Assembly: GCF_900182735.1 (NCBI RefSeq)
Contig: NZ_FXTU01000004.1
Coordinates: 1 to 64,000, forward strand
DNA length: 64,000 nucleotides
Source: Laceyella tengchongensis
GTDB taxonomy: Bacteria > Bacillota > Bacilli > Thermoactinomycetales > Thermoactinomycetaceae
Direction: 5' to 3'
The notes under the pieces were generated by a model. The model did no database searches and was not told the origin of the DNA. It worked only from the letters and a program-made list of their open reading frames with translations. A program made the position numbers and the translations under genes. Positions 44,881 through 53,490 of this stretch are shown piece by piece; positions within the stretch are counted from its first letter, which is position 1, and each line of letters begins with the position of its first letter.

Positions 44881-45981
44881 ATGTCGAAAAAAAGGAAATG
44901 GTTGTCCGCGATCTTTGGCGTGCTGTTGATCCCAGGGATCTTGAGTGTAATTTTGATTGCGTTCGAGGACCAAACCAACCAATGGGTGATGCAGATTGCC
45001 GGAAATGAGCCGGTAGAGGTGAAGACCAAACGATTGGCACAGAAGAATGAATTGATCTACGGCGATTGCGGCGCACTGGGGGATCGCTTGGAAGATGTGA
45101 TGAAAGAGTGCCCAAACTATGTGTACCAATTGCGTTCGCAATCAACGACTGCCCCGTTTGAATTGAGACATGAAGTGCGGATCAAAGGGGAAGCAGGTCG
45201 GACGGTGTCGTATTTCTTCACCAACCAAGTGCTGACGGAGATGGAAGTAACTGATCCTGCTTTCGCACAGGTAACTTTCAATAAGGTGAAAAAAGAATTT
45301 AATGACACGAAACACAATGGCCTTAATGATGAAGTGAGCGAATATGCCTATCCTGTGGGCAAGAACAAAGTGACCTTCGTGTATGATCCAGACAAGCGGT
45401 TGTTGCGCACAATCCGCTTGGAAGGAAGCAGCATCAGACCTAAGGGGGAGAACAAATCCGTTCCGGCTTTGCAAAAGGAATACAAAGCGAGCCCAGATAA
45501 AGAGTTGCCCCTGGCTGGTGGGGAACCCGCAGCGCAAAAGCTGAAGCAATACATGCAAGCTGGGGATTTGCCAGCGTATGGTTGCGGCGCTTTGGGTACT
45601 ACTTATGACCAGGTACTGACCACCTGCGGCAAGGACTTGGTGTATGAAGAGCAAGATAAAGAGCAGAAAATCAAACGCATCGGCTATGAATACAAGAATC
45701 GAGCGATCAGATTAACTTTCCACGAAGACAGACTCACCCGAATCGAAGTGGAGCAAAAGGATAAACCTTGGAAAATTGCTGGAGTGAATAAGGTATTTGG
45801 CAATCCGGTCAAAAGAGAAGTGAAACAATCTTACTACCAATTGGGCCAACATGTGGTGGTGCTCAGCTACAATGATACGATGCAATTGAACAAAGTGGCC
45901 GTCGCCGATGCGAAGTGGCACAAGCAAGAATTGCAAAAGAAAAAATCAGATGAATTCAATCTGGAAGACTTGATCTTTTAG
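44881..45981 (+). CDS. membrane-anchored tandem-domain protein, paralogue of the previous gene
   Basis: This 366-residue protein has an N-terminal helix (about 8-28) and two domains each starting YGDCGALGD / YGCGALGT and a following Cys (KECPN, TTCGKD). It is homologous to the 43579 product. ATG 44881 is 7 bases after GGGAGGGA; ATG 44875 is too close. Conserved Cys pairs hint at a disulphide per domain. It forms an operon with the larger paralogue and ends in a strong terminator. Confidence 0.6.
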   Translation: MSKKRKWLSAIFGVLLIPGILSVILIAFEDQTNQWVMQIAGNEPVEVKTKRLAQKNELIYGDCGALGDRLEDVMKECPNYVYQLRSQSTTAPFELRHEVRIKGEAGRTVSYFFTNQVLTEMEVTDPAFAQVTFNKVKKEFNDTKHNGLNDEVSEYAYPVGKNKVTFVYDPDKRLLRTIRLEGSSIRPKGENKSVPALQKEYKASPDKELPLAGGEPAAQKLKQYMQAGDLPAYGCGALGTTYDQVLTTCGKDLVYEEQDKEQKIKRIGYEYKNRAIRLTFHEDRLTRIEVEQKDKPWKIAGVNKVFGNPVKREVKQSYYQLGQHVVVLSYNDTMQLNKVAVADAKWHKQELQKKKSDEFNLEDLIF

Positions 45982-45984
45982 CAA

Positions 45985-46015
45985 AAAGCCCACGGTAGGT
46001 TGTTCCGTGGGCTTT
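45985..46015 (+). terminator. terminator of the paralogue operon
   Basis: AAAGCCCACGG/CCGTGGGCTTT stem with nearby T-run. Confidence 0.8.
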
Positions 46016-46068
46016 GGCTTTTTTATTGTTCGTTATAATTTAAACATTACTATGTCAACTAGGCTGAA

Positions 46069-46848
46069 TTATGTGATTGCTATCACCGTCGGCGTATAAT
46101 CGATCAGCAACATGCCGCGCTCTGCGATGCTACCGTTGGGGCCGCAAGTGACAGGGCTGACATAGTGGCTGACCATCCTGTCGCAAACGCCGTAGGAGTC
46201 CAGTGGTTCGGTCAAGGTGAATCGCGTGTGAACCAGATGTTCCGGAACCTCATCCAACTGCTTGCCAGTACAGTCGGGATGGGCAATGGCATTAAGGCCA
46301 CCCTTCACATTGCGGTATGTGATAAGATGAGCAAATGTGAACGGCTCGCCGTCCTGATGGATGTGGTTGGGGGATGCGAATGCTTCTTCACCTGGTTTCA
46401 CAAGAAAATTGACCAAATGCACACCGACATGAATGGGCATCACCAAGTCGCGCGCTTCCCAAAACGTTTGCTCGTAATCATGGAGGATGATGTTATGTAA
46501 CAGGGGATTGGCCTTGGTAGCTTCGGACAGCGGCGCGAATGCCCGGTAGGTATCCACATGCTCGGCATTGAAGGTCCCCTGGAAATATTCGCAGACTTCC
46601 ACGCCATCTTCCCGAATATGGTTTGGCAGCCAGCAAAACGAGCCATCCCACGGCAAGATAATAGCCCGGGAATAGCGGCGGAAACGTGTGTGATTTGGAG
46701 CATAAGGATCAGGCGGCAGATCGGCGAACGCCTGTTGCAATTGTGACAACTCTTCCCCCAGTGTCGGATATGACCACATTTGTTTAAGGTCGAAACGAAT
46801 GAACCCGTTTTCTTGTAATGGTTTAGATTGAGTGAGTAACTTTTCCAT
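46069..46848 (-). CDS. iron/2-oxoglutarate-dependent dioxygenase (Ido-like family)
   Basis: The 259-residue protein has HIHQDGEPF near residue 161, giving the His-x-Asp of the facial iron triad, with a later His and Arg likely in VHTRFTLTEP and DRMVSHYVSP. The family (2OG-Fe_Oxy_2) includes the Bacillus L-isoleucine 4-hydroxylase. It would hydroxylate an amino acid or related substrate with O2 and 2-oxoglutarate; the substrate cannot be told. The ATG at 46848 has GGAGG upstream. It is a single leftward gene before the tRNA. Confidence 0.8.
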   Translation of the reverse strand: MEKLLTQSKPLQENGFIRFDLKQMWSYPTLGEELSQLQQAFADLPPDPYAPNHTRFRRYSRAIILPWDGSFCWLPNHIREDGVEVCEYFQGTFNAEHVDTYRAFAPLSEATKANPLLHNIILHDYEQTFWEARDLVMPIHVGVHLVNFLVKPGEEAFASPNHIHQDGEPFTFAHLITYRNVKGGLNAIAHPDCTGKQLDEVPEHLVHTRFTLTEPLDSYGVCDRMVSHYVSPVTCGPNGSIAERGMLLIDYTPTVIAIT

Positions 46849-47040
46849 GTCGACAAACCTCCTGTAAGCATCATACCATGCTGCTTATATGCAGAGGGGG
46901 ATTTTGCAAAGTCTGAATCTTGAGATGATGAGAGGAGCCTGCTGTGATGGCAGGAAGAAGCGAGGTGGGTAGATAATATGTTTGTATGAAAGGCTTTGTT
47001 AGTGGAATAAAATAACTTTCCCGGAATGGGTATTTTGTTG

Positions 47041-47069
47041 TTGACATGGGTGTTCCATCTGGATACAAT
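47041..47069 (+). promoter_or_regulatory. promoter of tRNA-Ala
   Basis: TTGACA (47041-47046) and TACAAT (47064-47069) are spaced by exactly 17 bases, and the tRNA begins 23 bases later. Confidence 0.8.
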
Positions 47070-47092
47070 AACTATTGTAGTCAATTGAATAC

Positions 47093-47168
47093 GGGGCATT
47101 AGCTCAGCTGGGAGAGCGCTACACTGGCAGTGTAGAGGTCAGCGGTTCGAGCCCGCTATGCTCCACCA
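47093..47168 (+). tRNA. tRNA-Ala (anticodon GGC), integration target
   Basis: 76 bases with CCA encoded. The acceptor stem GGGGCAT pairs with ATGCTCC, the anticodon arm CTACA-CTGGCAG-TGTAG carries GGC, and the T-arm has GGTTCGAGCCC. The 3' 48 bases from the anticodon stem on are repeated at 58427-58474, showing that an element has integrated here while restoring the gene. Confidence 0.95.
47121..47168 (+). repeat. attL-side direct repeat of the 11.35 kb element
   Basis: A 48-bp sequence from the anticodon arm to CCA of tRNA-Ala, identical to 58427-58474. Flanking bases differ on both sides. Confidence 0.92.
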
Positions 47169-47186
47169 CACGGTTTAAAAGCGTTG

Positions 47187-47251
47187 GTGTACCGTTATTT
47201 TACCGGAGTGTTAACGTTCATTCACTCGGTAGGGTAGCGGTACACTTTTTT
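47187..47251 (+). terminator. long hairpin with T-run after tRNA-Ala
   Basis: GTGTACCG...CCGGAGTG (47187-47210) pairs imperfectly with CACTCGG...CGGTACAC (47223-47245) and T6 follows. It belongs to the inserted element, so the element supplies the tRNA's terminator or stops read-through into the integrase. Confidence 0.65.
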
Positions 47252-47305
47252 GTGCCGACATTAACCCTCTTGACACGTTATTTGCGCGTGTTAAGGGGGG
47301 TTTTT

Positions 47306-48331
47306 TTGTTGCCGAAAAACGGAAGACGCGGCCGCGCGAAGCTAGAGCGGGCGTTAAGTCGTTCTAATGAAACGTTAGCAAGCCTACCGGAACTAGTCGA
47401 AATGTACATTTACGCCAAACAAGCGGAGGGCACCGCGAAAGGCACGTTAACTAACAAGCGGCTAGCCGTTAACAAGTTCTTACAGTTCGTCGAAGACAAC
47501 GGACATCAAGACGTATCATTGCGGGCGTTAAGCGTTCAGACCGTTCGGGAGTTCATTTCCTATCTACGGTATAACCACGTAAAACACGAAAATAACCAAT
47601 TTGTCGATGACGACTATAAAACGGCGGGTTTATCGCCTTCCACGGTTAACACGCATTTGAAACATTTGCGCGATTTCTTTAACTTCCTAAAATCCGAAAA
47701 ATACACCGATGACAACCCTTTCCATGCTGTCAAGCTCGTTAAAGAACCCGTGGACGCGGTAGAGGCGCTAACGATGGATGAAATAAAGCGGCTGGTACGC
47801 ATTCCTGATACTAAGCGATTCGCTGGATTTCGGGATTACGTTCTAATCGTTCTACTACTAGACACCGGGTTGAGAATCAGTGAGGCACTCGCGCTTACCG
47901 CTGATGATATCGACTTTAAGACACAAAACATTACCGTTAAAGCCGAGAACGCTAAGAGCGGTAAATTCCGGTTCGTACCGTTCAGCCCCAAGACCGGGCG
48001 GTTACTAAAAGAGCTAATAGCCGAGGTAAAGGAAATAGATTGCGTTTATCTGTTCTGCACGGTCTACGGGAATCCGCTAGAACGGGAGATATTCCGCAAG
48101 CGATTAAAGAGGTACGCGGAAGAAGCGGGGATTACGCGGAAAGTATCGCCGCACGTTCTACGTCATAGCTTTGCGACGCAATATTTGCTAAATAACGGCG
48201 ATGTAATGTCGCTACAGAAGATTCTAGGTCATTCTTCCATCTCAATGGTTCGGCGATATGTACAGATGACCGACGCGGACATATCGAAGACACACGCCAA
48301 GTTTTCGCCTATACAAAATATCCGAGTTTAG
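47306..48331 (+). CDS. tyrosine recombinase (integrase)
   Basis: The protein is about 341 residues. An N-terminal SAM-like core-binding domain (VEMYIYAKQAEGTAKGTLTN) is followed by the catalytic domain with Arg in DTGLRISEAL, HVLRH (His-x-x-Arg), LGHSS and the nucleophile Tyr in RRYVQM. XerC/D-type integrases cut and join the repeat at the tRNA. The start is TTG 47306 or 47309, with AAGGGGGG 5-8 bases upstream; the GTG at 47252 opens a longer frame over a -35-like site. It stands at the usual place next to attL. Confidence 0.9.
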   Translation: MLPKNGRRGRAKLERALSRSNETLASLPELVEMYIYAKQAEGTAKGTLTNKRLAVNKFLQFVEDNGHQDVSLRALSVQTVREFISYLRYNHVKHENNQFVDDDYKTAGLSPSTVNTHLKHLRDFFNFLKSEKYTDDNPFHAVKLVKEPVDAVEALTMDEIKRLVRIPDTKRFAGFRDYVLIVLLLDTGLRISEALALTADDIDFKTQNITVKAENAKSGKFRFVPFSPKTGRLLKELIAEVKEIDCVYLFCTVYGNPLEREIFRKRLKRYAEEAGITRKVSPHVLRHSFATQYLLNNGDVMSLQKILGHSSISMVRRYVQMTDADISKTHAKFSPIQNIRV

Positions 48332-48495
48332 CCATTCAGACATAAAAAAGCGCCGAGCATAAGCCCGACGACACACAACGACACAAAACACATTAAAGAG
48401 GTTTTTATTATAGCAAGTGGGCGGGATATGCTTCAATACCGCTACACTAATAATCGTGTGTTAGTCGGGGCTCTCGGTAAAGGGGAGCCGACAGC

Positions 48496-49302
48496 ATGAG
48501 CAAAACCGCTAATAAAACCGCTAATAAAACCGCTAATAAAACCGCTAATAACTACGCGCAACTCGCGAAGAAATACTCGCTATTCAAAAACGTTGAACAC
48601 TTAAACGGAACCGTCGCCAAGCACTTGTACCATAAAACGCATCTACTTAATAAAAACGCTATCGCCGTTTATAAGCTACTAGCACGCTACGCGGTCAAAT
48701 TCTGCGGTACCGCGTTCATTAAACATGACACTTTAGCCGAAAGTATCGGAATCAGTCGCCGGACGGTTATCCGCGCGATTGACCGACTCATCGAATTGCG
48801 CATTATTGCGAAGAAGAACGTATTACGAGAAAAAGCGGGCGGCTACGGCTCGAATTTATATATTCTATTGCCATATTCTACTAGTGACACAGCGCATTTG
48901 TCACAACGGGAAGAACCGGAACAGCCAAGCGAGACAAGCGATAAGACCGTCGAAAATGACGACGAAGCAGTAATTTCTAAAAGCATCATAGAGAAGTTTA
49001 ATAAACGTTTTTCTAGAAAAAACCCGTACAACCGATTCAAAAGTCTAGTACTCAATCGTACAGGAGATAAAAAATTGTTATACAAAATTTACGGCGTGTT
49101 TCTGATGAATATTAAATGGTTACGCTCTGGTTACGACATTAACGAGCTAACCGACATAGGATTGTATGCGTTAAGAGAAGCATTTAAGGCATTCAAGAAA
49201 GGAAAAGTACGCTCTTTGACGGGCTATTATAACGGAGTTTTGCGCAACTGTTTAGACGCTCTCTATGAAGAGACTATGACCGGATGTGAATATTACGCCT
49301 GA
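48496..49302 (+). CDS. winged-helix Rep-like protein with KTAN repeat at N-terminus
   Basis: The protein has 268 residues. Residues 3-19 are (KTAN)n from a tandem 12-base repeat. Residues 40-125 form a winged helix with FIKHDTLAESIGISRRTVIRAIDRL. The C-terminal part (190-268) has a KGKVRSLTGYYNGVLRN helix, as in helix-turn-helix replication or primosome-type proteins of Firmicutes plasmids and phages. It could start replication of the excised circle or act as a regulator. The ATG start has AAAGGGGAG about 10 bases upstream. Confidence 0.6.
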   Translation: MSKTANKTANKTANKTANNYAQLAKKYSLFKNVEHLNGTVAKHLYHKTHLLNKNAIAVYKLLARYAVKFCGTAFIKHDTLAESIGISRRTVIRAIDRLIELRIIAKKNVLREKAGGYGSNLYILLPYSTSDTAHLSQREEPEQPSETSDKTVENDDEAVISKSIIEKFNKRFSRKNPYNRFKSLVLNRTGDKKLLYKIYGVFLMNIKWLRSGYDINELTDIGLYALREAFKAFKKGKVRSLTGYYNGVLRNCLDALYEETMTGCEYYA

Positions 49303-49357
49303 TATGGCGGACTAAAACAAATACGCTTAAAAAGCGTCATACAGGAGGAGATAATAT

Positions 49358-50455
49358 ATGCGATTCTTAAACGTTCTGTCGGCTTTAGTGGTTCTCGGTT
49401 GTGCTGTCTGGTTGAGTCTCCACCACACGCACGCACTTTTTATGGGTGTAGGCTTTAATTCTCGCGATGCGTGGGTCGCCACGCTACTGTCTGAAACCCT
49501 ATTTCTAACAGGCGGTTTGAATCTTGCTAATTCTCGTCTTCGCGGCTATACACCGTCTGTACCCGCGTATTTAGGCTTTATTCAAGGCGTCCTACTCGTT
49601 GGCGCTAGCAATATCGTTGCTACGTGGGAATATGGGCTTGATGGTTGGTTGTTAGGCGGGTCAATCGTTACCGCTGTCCTCATCTCTGAGGCAATCATGA
49701 CGGCAGAGACGAAGAAGAAGAAGGCGGACGAGAACGCGGAACAGGAACCGGAGAAGAAGGCGGAAAACGACCAGCCAAAAAACCCAACCGACCGCCCAGA
49801 CCACCACAACCAACCGGAGCAACCAGACCGCCCAAACCATCCAACCACCCAACGGGAACAGGCCGACCAACCGAACAATCAACCGGAACAACCAACCGCC
49901 CAAACGGATGGAATCGACCGACCGGATGGAATCGACCAACCAACCAACCAACCAGAAGACAACGGCAAAGCCGACCAACCGGATGAAACCGCCCAAGTAG
50001 CGGATACCGCCCAAACCAATCAAGCGGATGAGACCGCCCAAGACGTCGCCAAGTCGGAAGAATCCGCCCAACCGCTACCAACCACCCAAGCGGAAGCAAC
50101 CAACCGACCAACGAATAACAACCAACCGACCAATCAACCAGGAGGAACCACCCAACCTGAACAACCGGAGGAGGTAACCGACCAACCAACCGACCAACCA
50201 ACCGACCAACCAACCGACCAGCCAACGGGTGCCACCCAAACCACCCAAAACGACGAAACCGCCCAAGCGGATGGAACCGAGGAGACCGACCAAACCGACA
50301 AACCTACCACGCCGTATGAGTGGGCGGTACACGAATACAAGAGAACGGGAAAAGTTCCGACCCGTCGCGGATTGGCGAAGCTGGCGGGCTGTTCCGAGTG
50401 GAAGGCAGGCAACGCGAAGAAACAACTAGAAGAGGAACTCGGATTAGCCGGATAA
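49358..50455 (+). CDS. membrane-spacer-HTH protein, Spd-like
   Basis: The protein has 365 residues. Residues 1-117 form four hydrophobic helices (GCAVWLSLHH, SETLFLTGGLNLANS and others). Residues 120-315 are low-complexity (Pro, Gln, Asn, Asp, Thr, with repeated DQPT), encoded by imperfect 12-base repeats. Residues 320-365 are an HTH (KVPTRRGLAKLAGCSEWKAG). The plan of four helices, spacer and C-terminal HTH recalls Spd (DUF2637) proteins of Streptomyces plasmids, which spread DNA between cells. No transfer ATPase is nearby. RBS AGGAGG 9 bases ahead of ATG. Confidence 0.65.
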   Translation: MRFLNVLSALVVLGCAVWLSLHHTHALFMGVGFNSRDAWVATLLSETLFLTGGLNLANSRLRGYTPSVPAYLGFIQGVLLVGASNIVATWEYGLDGWLLGGSIVTAVLISEAIMTAETKKKKADENAEQEPEKKAENDQPKNPTDRPDHHNQPEQPDRPNHPTTQREQADQPNNQPEQPTAQTDGIDRPDGIDQPTNQPEDNGKADQPDETAQVADTAQTNQADETAQDVAKSEESAQPLPTTQAEATNRPTNNNQPTNQPGGTTQPEQPEEVTDQPTDQPTDQPTDQPTGATQTTQNDETAQADGTEETDQTDKPTTPYEWAVHEYKRTGKVPTRRGLAKLAGCSEWKAGNAKKQLEEELGLAG

Positions 50456-50519
50456 CGAGTAAATGGCGCACACCGCGCCTTACTATAAATACATTTCCAT
50501 TACCGAAATGGTGATTTAA

Positions 50520-50765
50520 ATGTTAACAGAGAAACAAGCGCAAGTATTCAGCAACGCGCAGGACGCTATTAAATCGGCCATCAGCGAGATGAGCCGGAAA
50601 TATCCGGCGCTAGACGCAGAGGCGCTAGAAAACTACCTACAGCGGGAACTACGAAAGTATTGCGCTAAATTCGACCCTCGGAAGGGTGACGGTGAAGAGT
50701 TCACAAGCGCGGTTATACGTACTAAGGCGCGTATGTTCGTTACCCGCGCACTTAAGCGGGGTTAA
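50520..50765 (+). CDS. small protein with sigma-region-2-like end
   Basis: This 81-residue, helical protein ends FDPRKGDGEEFTSAVIRTKARMFV, which resembles the FDPxxG...F..YA...IR.. part of sigma-70 region 2. It lacks a region 4. ATG 50520 has only a weak ribosome site (GGTGAT), and a small hairpin (CATTTC...GAAATG) overlaps the leader. With the 51815 product it may form a split sigma or a regulator; this is inference. Confidence 0.5.
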   Translation: MLTEKQAQVFSNAQDAIKSAISEMSRKYPALDAEALENYLQRELRKYCAKFDPRKGDGEEFTSAVIRTKARMFVTRALKRG

Positions 50766-51360
50766 CAGCGGCACGCAAACGGGCGGGGCTACGAAAAAAA
50801 AATTAACTTTTTTCGGTTCCGCCCTTGCATTCTGACCCAAAATGCGTATGTAGGTATGAGAGAGTATTTTTCCGCAAGATAGACGGTTTAAATGTGACAG
50901 ATTTATGGCAAATAGCGGGCAGGGGTTATAAAATCGGCTCAAACGCTTTTTGTAATCTATGAAGGCAGTTAAATCCTCTGGTGAGCTAAACCCGGAAAAA
51001 GGGTAAGGTGAGCGGGGCAACCCGTATCACAAATAATATTTTATTCCGCATTAGCGCAACCTTTATTCGTTACTTGTATCCGTATACGCTTCAATCCAGC
51101 GTTTCATCTACGGAGCCTTGCTCGAGTATGAGCGCGAAATGACGGCGGGTAACCGTTAGGAAGAGTCAATAAGGTATTTCATACGTTATGAAGGCGTAGG
51201 CCGCGTGGCCTGCGCTTTTTCTTTTGCAATCATAATCAAGTTTTTCCATATAAAACCGAAAGTTATTTCTCTGAAAGCTGTGCGACCACGTGGTCAGCCC
51301 AGTAATGTATATTGAAGGCTTTTTTTCAGTCTGACAAGTTAAATCAAGGAGGAATTTTAT
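50766..51360. other. long leader or structured non-coding region
   Basis: About 595 bases without a gene. At 50781-50823 a long hairpin pairs GGGCGG...CGAAAAAA with TTTTTTCGG...CCGCCC. At about 50960-51040 a series of small hairpins includes CGGG-GCAA-CCCG with a GNRA loop. Nothing matches a riboswitch I know. It could be a structured RNA, an origin, or a leader for the 51361 gene. Confidence 0.45.
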
Positions 51361-51750
51361 ATGCCGAAAAAAGCGAAAACCACGTATTACAATTGCCCGT
51401 ATTGCAAACGACCGCATGACGTACTGCTTACGGTTGACCGTTCCGGCGAGGCTAAAGCGCTGTTCTGTCCGCATGCAAAGGATATTATCCGCGTACTTGA
51501 CTACGTTTGGAACGGTATTAACATCGAGAAGTTAGTTCGCAACTACATTATGATTTGCATTGACTTAACCGGAATCGAAGATATGAGCCTACGAAACATC
51601 GGACGGCTAGCATTTAAAATCGCTAAGAGCTTACAACGGGAAAGCCCCGTTATCAAAAAGGCAAGCGTTAACCTCTTTTACATTAAAAGAATTGCCGAAA
51701 TGCTACTGCTATCGTTTCAGAATGACAGCTTAGAGCGCACTTACAAGTAA
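51361..51750 (+). CDS. zinc-finger hypothetical protein
   Basis: This 129-residue protein has NCPYCKRPH (Cys12, Cys15) and FCPHA (Cys35, His37), forming a likely zinc knuckle, then a helical C-terminal part (residues 50-129). AAGGAGGAA is 9 bases before ATG 51361. It precedes the sigma-like gene by about 65 bases. DNA-binding regulator is the simplest guess; the family is not recognised. Confidence 0.55.
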   Translation: MPKKAKTTYYNCPYCKRPHDVLLTVDRSGEAKALFCPHAKDIIRVLDYVWNGINIEKLVRNYIMICIDLTGIEDMSLRNIGRLAFKIAKSLQRESPVIKKASVNLFYIKRIAEMLLLSFQNDSLERTYK

Positions 51751-51814
51751 CGGCGTCGACAGTGGCGCCGCTTAAATCCCGATTAACACTAAATCCCGTG
51801 GAGGTTGATAAATC

Positions 51815-52684
51815 ATGGAAAAGCAAAAATACAGCATCGAGTTTAACCCGACTCTGGAAGTAGGAAACGAGGCACGGAGTGAAGCATTCGCCGAGTACAA
51901 CAAGCGGAAGTCATACGCGCAAGAAATCGAAGAAGAAATCGATAAATGCATTGGCGCGCTGAATGACGACTGGTACGAGTACGAGTTGAAAAAGCTAATC
52001 TATCCGCTAGACATGCGCGACAATGTGAATTTCGAGACGGGCAAGACTAAGACGAAGCTGGCGGCGGCTATTATGTCGAAAGTCCGCGCATTCGTTAAGG
52101 AAAACACCGATTTATATTACGGTGATTCTATCGGCTCCGACATGTACCACTTAGCGGTAGAAGACGTAGGTAGCAGGATAGCGGCGCGAGTCGGTATTAT
52201 CATCGACGACATCTATAACATGCGACTACGACCCGACGAATTCTGTTACTTCTACATCGAGCGCGCCATTAGAAACGAGCTAACCCGTATCACTCAAGAG
52301 TTAATACGCAGACACGGCGGAAAGGTCGCTCACGGTGTTAAATCCGACGAACTGACCGAAGAAGAACGGCAAGAGTTGGCGCGAATCCGCAAGGAACGGA
52401 AAGAGAGACGACGCCACGCCGAAGAGATGTATAAGGAACAGGAACGCGCGCGCCGCGAACGAGAAAACGACGTCGAAGGACAGGTAACTCTAAAAATTAC
52501 CGTTGAAAACATGATTAACGACCCGGCGCTGAAAGACGAAGAGCGGGCGGTACTCGTTTATATGTATCGCAATCCGGGCGCGGGACAACGAGAAGTAGCC
52601 ACGGAGCTAAATATTTCGCAAAGTAAGGTTAGCCGAATCGTTAAGCGGCTCGCGGAGAAGCTGAGACACCACATAGAAGAATAA
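51815..52684 (+). CDS. sigma-70-like protein
   Basis: The protein has 289 residues. EFCYFYIERAIRNELTRI near residues 148-165 fits a region-2-like helix, a long Arg/Glu-rich charged helix follows (190-225), and the C-terminal 45 residues (EERAVLVYMYRNPGAGQREVATELNISQSKVSRIVKRLAEKLR) read as region 4 or a LuxR/sigma-type HTH. It could direct RNA polymerase to element promoters. GGAGG lies 12 bases ahead of ATG 51815. Confidence 0.6.
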   Translation: MEKQKYSIEFNPTLEVGNEARSEAFAEYNKRKSYAQEIEEEIDKCIGALNDDWYEYELKKLIYPLDMRDNVNFETGKTKTKLAAAIMSKVRAFVKENTDLYYGDSIGSDMYHLAVEDVGSRIAARVGIIIDDIYNMRLRPDEFCYFYIERAIRNELTRITQELIRRHGGKVAHGVKSDELTEEERQELARIRKERKERRRHAEEMYKEQERARRERENDVEGQVTLKITVENMINDPALKDEERAVLVYMYRNPGAGQREVATELNISQSKVSRIVKRLAEKLRHHIEE

Positions 52685-52914
52685 AGAAGAGAGATTAAGG
52701 GACAGAGTCCCTTGCAGGCTCTGCCTGCTATCTCTTATCTCTATCTATTCTATACGGTATTAATGTATTAGGTATTAGTCGGTATTACGTTATCTATATC
52801 GGCAGGGGCGTTACCTTCCGGGGCGCGTTGCACCCCGTAAGAGATACCCAAAATTAAAAAGTGATTCACTTTCAGCAAAAAAAAAATAAAAAATTTTTTC
52901 GGGAGGGATTCGCC
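52685..52914. promoter_or_regulatory. regulatory gap with hairpins and GGTATTA repeats
   Basis: After the sigma-like gene come hairpins GGGACAGAGTCCC and GCAGGCTCTGCCTGC. At 52756-52787, GGTATTA occurs three times (52756, 52771, 52781), possibly as operators or iterons for the next operon. Confidence 0.45.
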
Positions 52915-53181
52915 GTGAAAAATCAACGATTGACAATACTTATGACGCGACGCGATTTAGACGTTATATGTTCGCTACTCGGAATTACACGTCGCGAACT
53001 AGCGAAACGCGTCGGCTACTCGGAATCACATATTTCACACGCCCGCAAGCACGAAATTCCGATGCGCCTATCCCGTCGGATTGCTGAGCGGTTCGGGCTG
53101 ACGGATTCGCTCGTACTGGAAATGCGACGCTTGCAAATGCTTTTCGATAGCATCACTAAAGCGGAAGGAGATGACGAATAA
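52915..53181 (+). CDS. Xre-like HTH protein
   Basis: This 88-residue protein starts at GTG 52915, because GGGAGGG is 7 bases upstream; a GTG at 52861 opens a longer frame without a site. The HTH is MTRRDLDVICSLLGITRRELAKRVGYSESHISHARK (about 10-45), followed by RRIAERFGLTDSLVLEMRR. It is likely a repressor or activator. The stop overlaps the next gene's ATG (TAATGG), so they are coupled. Confidence 0.65.
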   Translation: MKNQRLTILMTRRDLDVICSLLGITRRELAKRVGYSESHISHARKHEIPMRLSRRIAERFGLTDSLVLEMRRLQMLFDSITKAEGDDE

Positions 53182-53435
53182 TGGCGGTTAACACCGAGCG
53201 GCTGTATAAGTTTATCGAAGAGAACGTAAATAAATACTCGCTTAAGAGAGTTAGAATCGACAAACTAGAAAAGTTAGCGAATAGACTCGCTTATCTGTAC
53301 TGCAAGGAATTTAAAGAGGATTATCACGCAGTAAAACCCGTTGCTTTAGACCGATTAAGACGAATTAGATGCAGACCGGAATACTATAACGTCGAACTGG
53401 ACAGCAGATTTAAACGCCGTTGGAAAAAGTATTAA
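53181..53435 (+). CDS. small basic helical protein
   Basis: This 84-residue, strongly basic protein (many Arg and Lys, with Tyr) could bind DNA. Its ATG overlaps the stop of the Xre-like gene. I see no motif. Confidence 0.5.
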   Translation: MAVNTERLYKFIEENVNKYSLKRVRIDKLEKLANRLAYLYCKEFKEDYHAVKPVALDRLRRIRCRPEYYNVELDSRFKRRWKKY

Positions 53436-53490
53436 CTTTCCACGGTGTTTTTTTAAATACAACGATTACACCGCAGGAGGTGGCCGAACG

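Noticed and set aside
49740..50425. Several long minus-strand frames opposite the Spd-like gene
   Set aside because: They are Gly/Trp/Arg/Val-rich mirror images of the Pro/Gln/Asn spacer repeats, without starts.
50900..51040. Resemblance to a cyclic-di-GMP-type riboswitch
   Set aside because: The GNRA loop and GGTGAG words recall it, but the conserved core sequence is absent.
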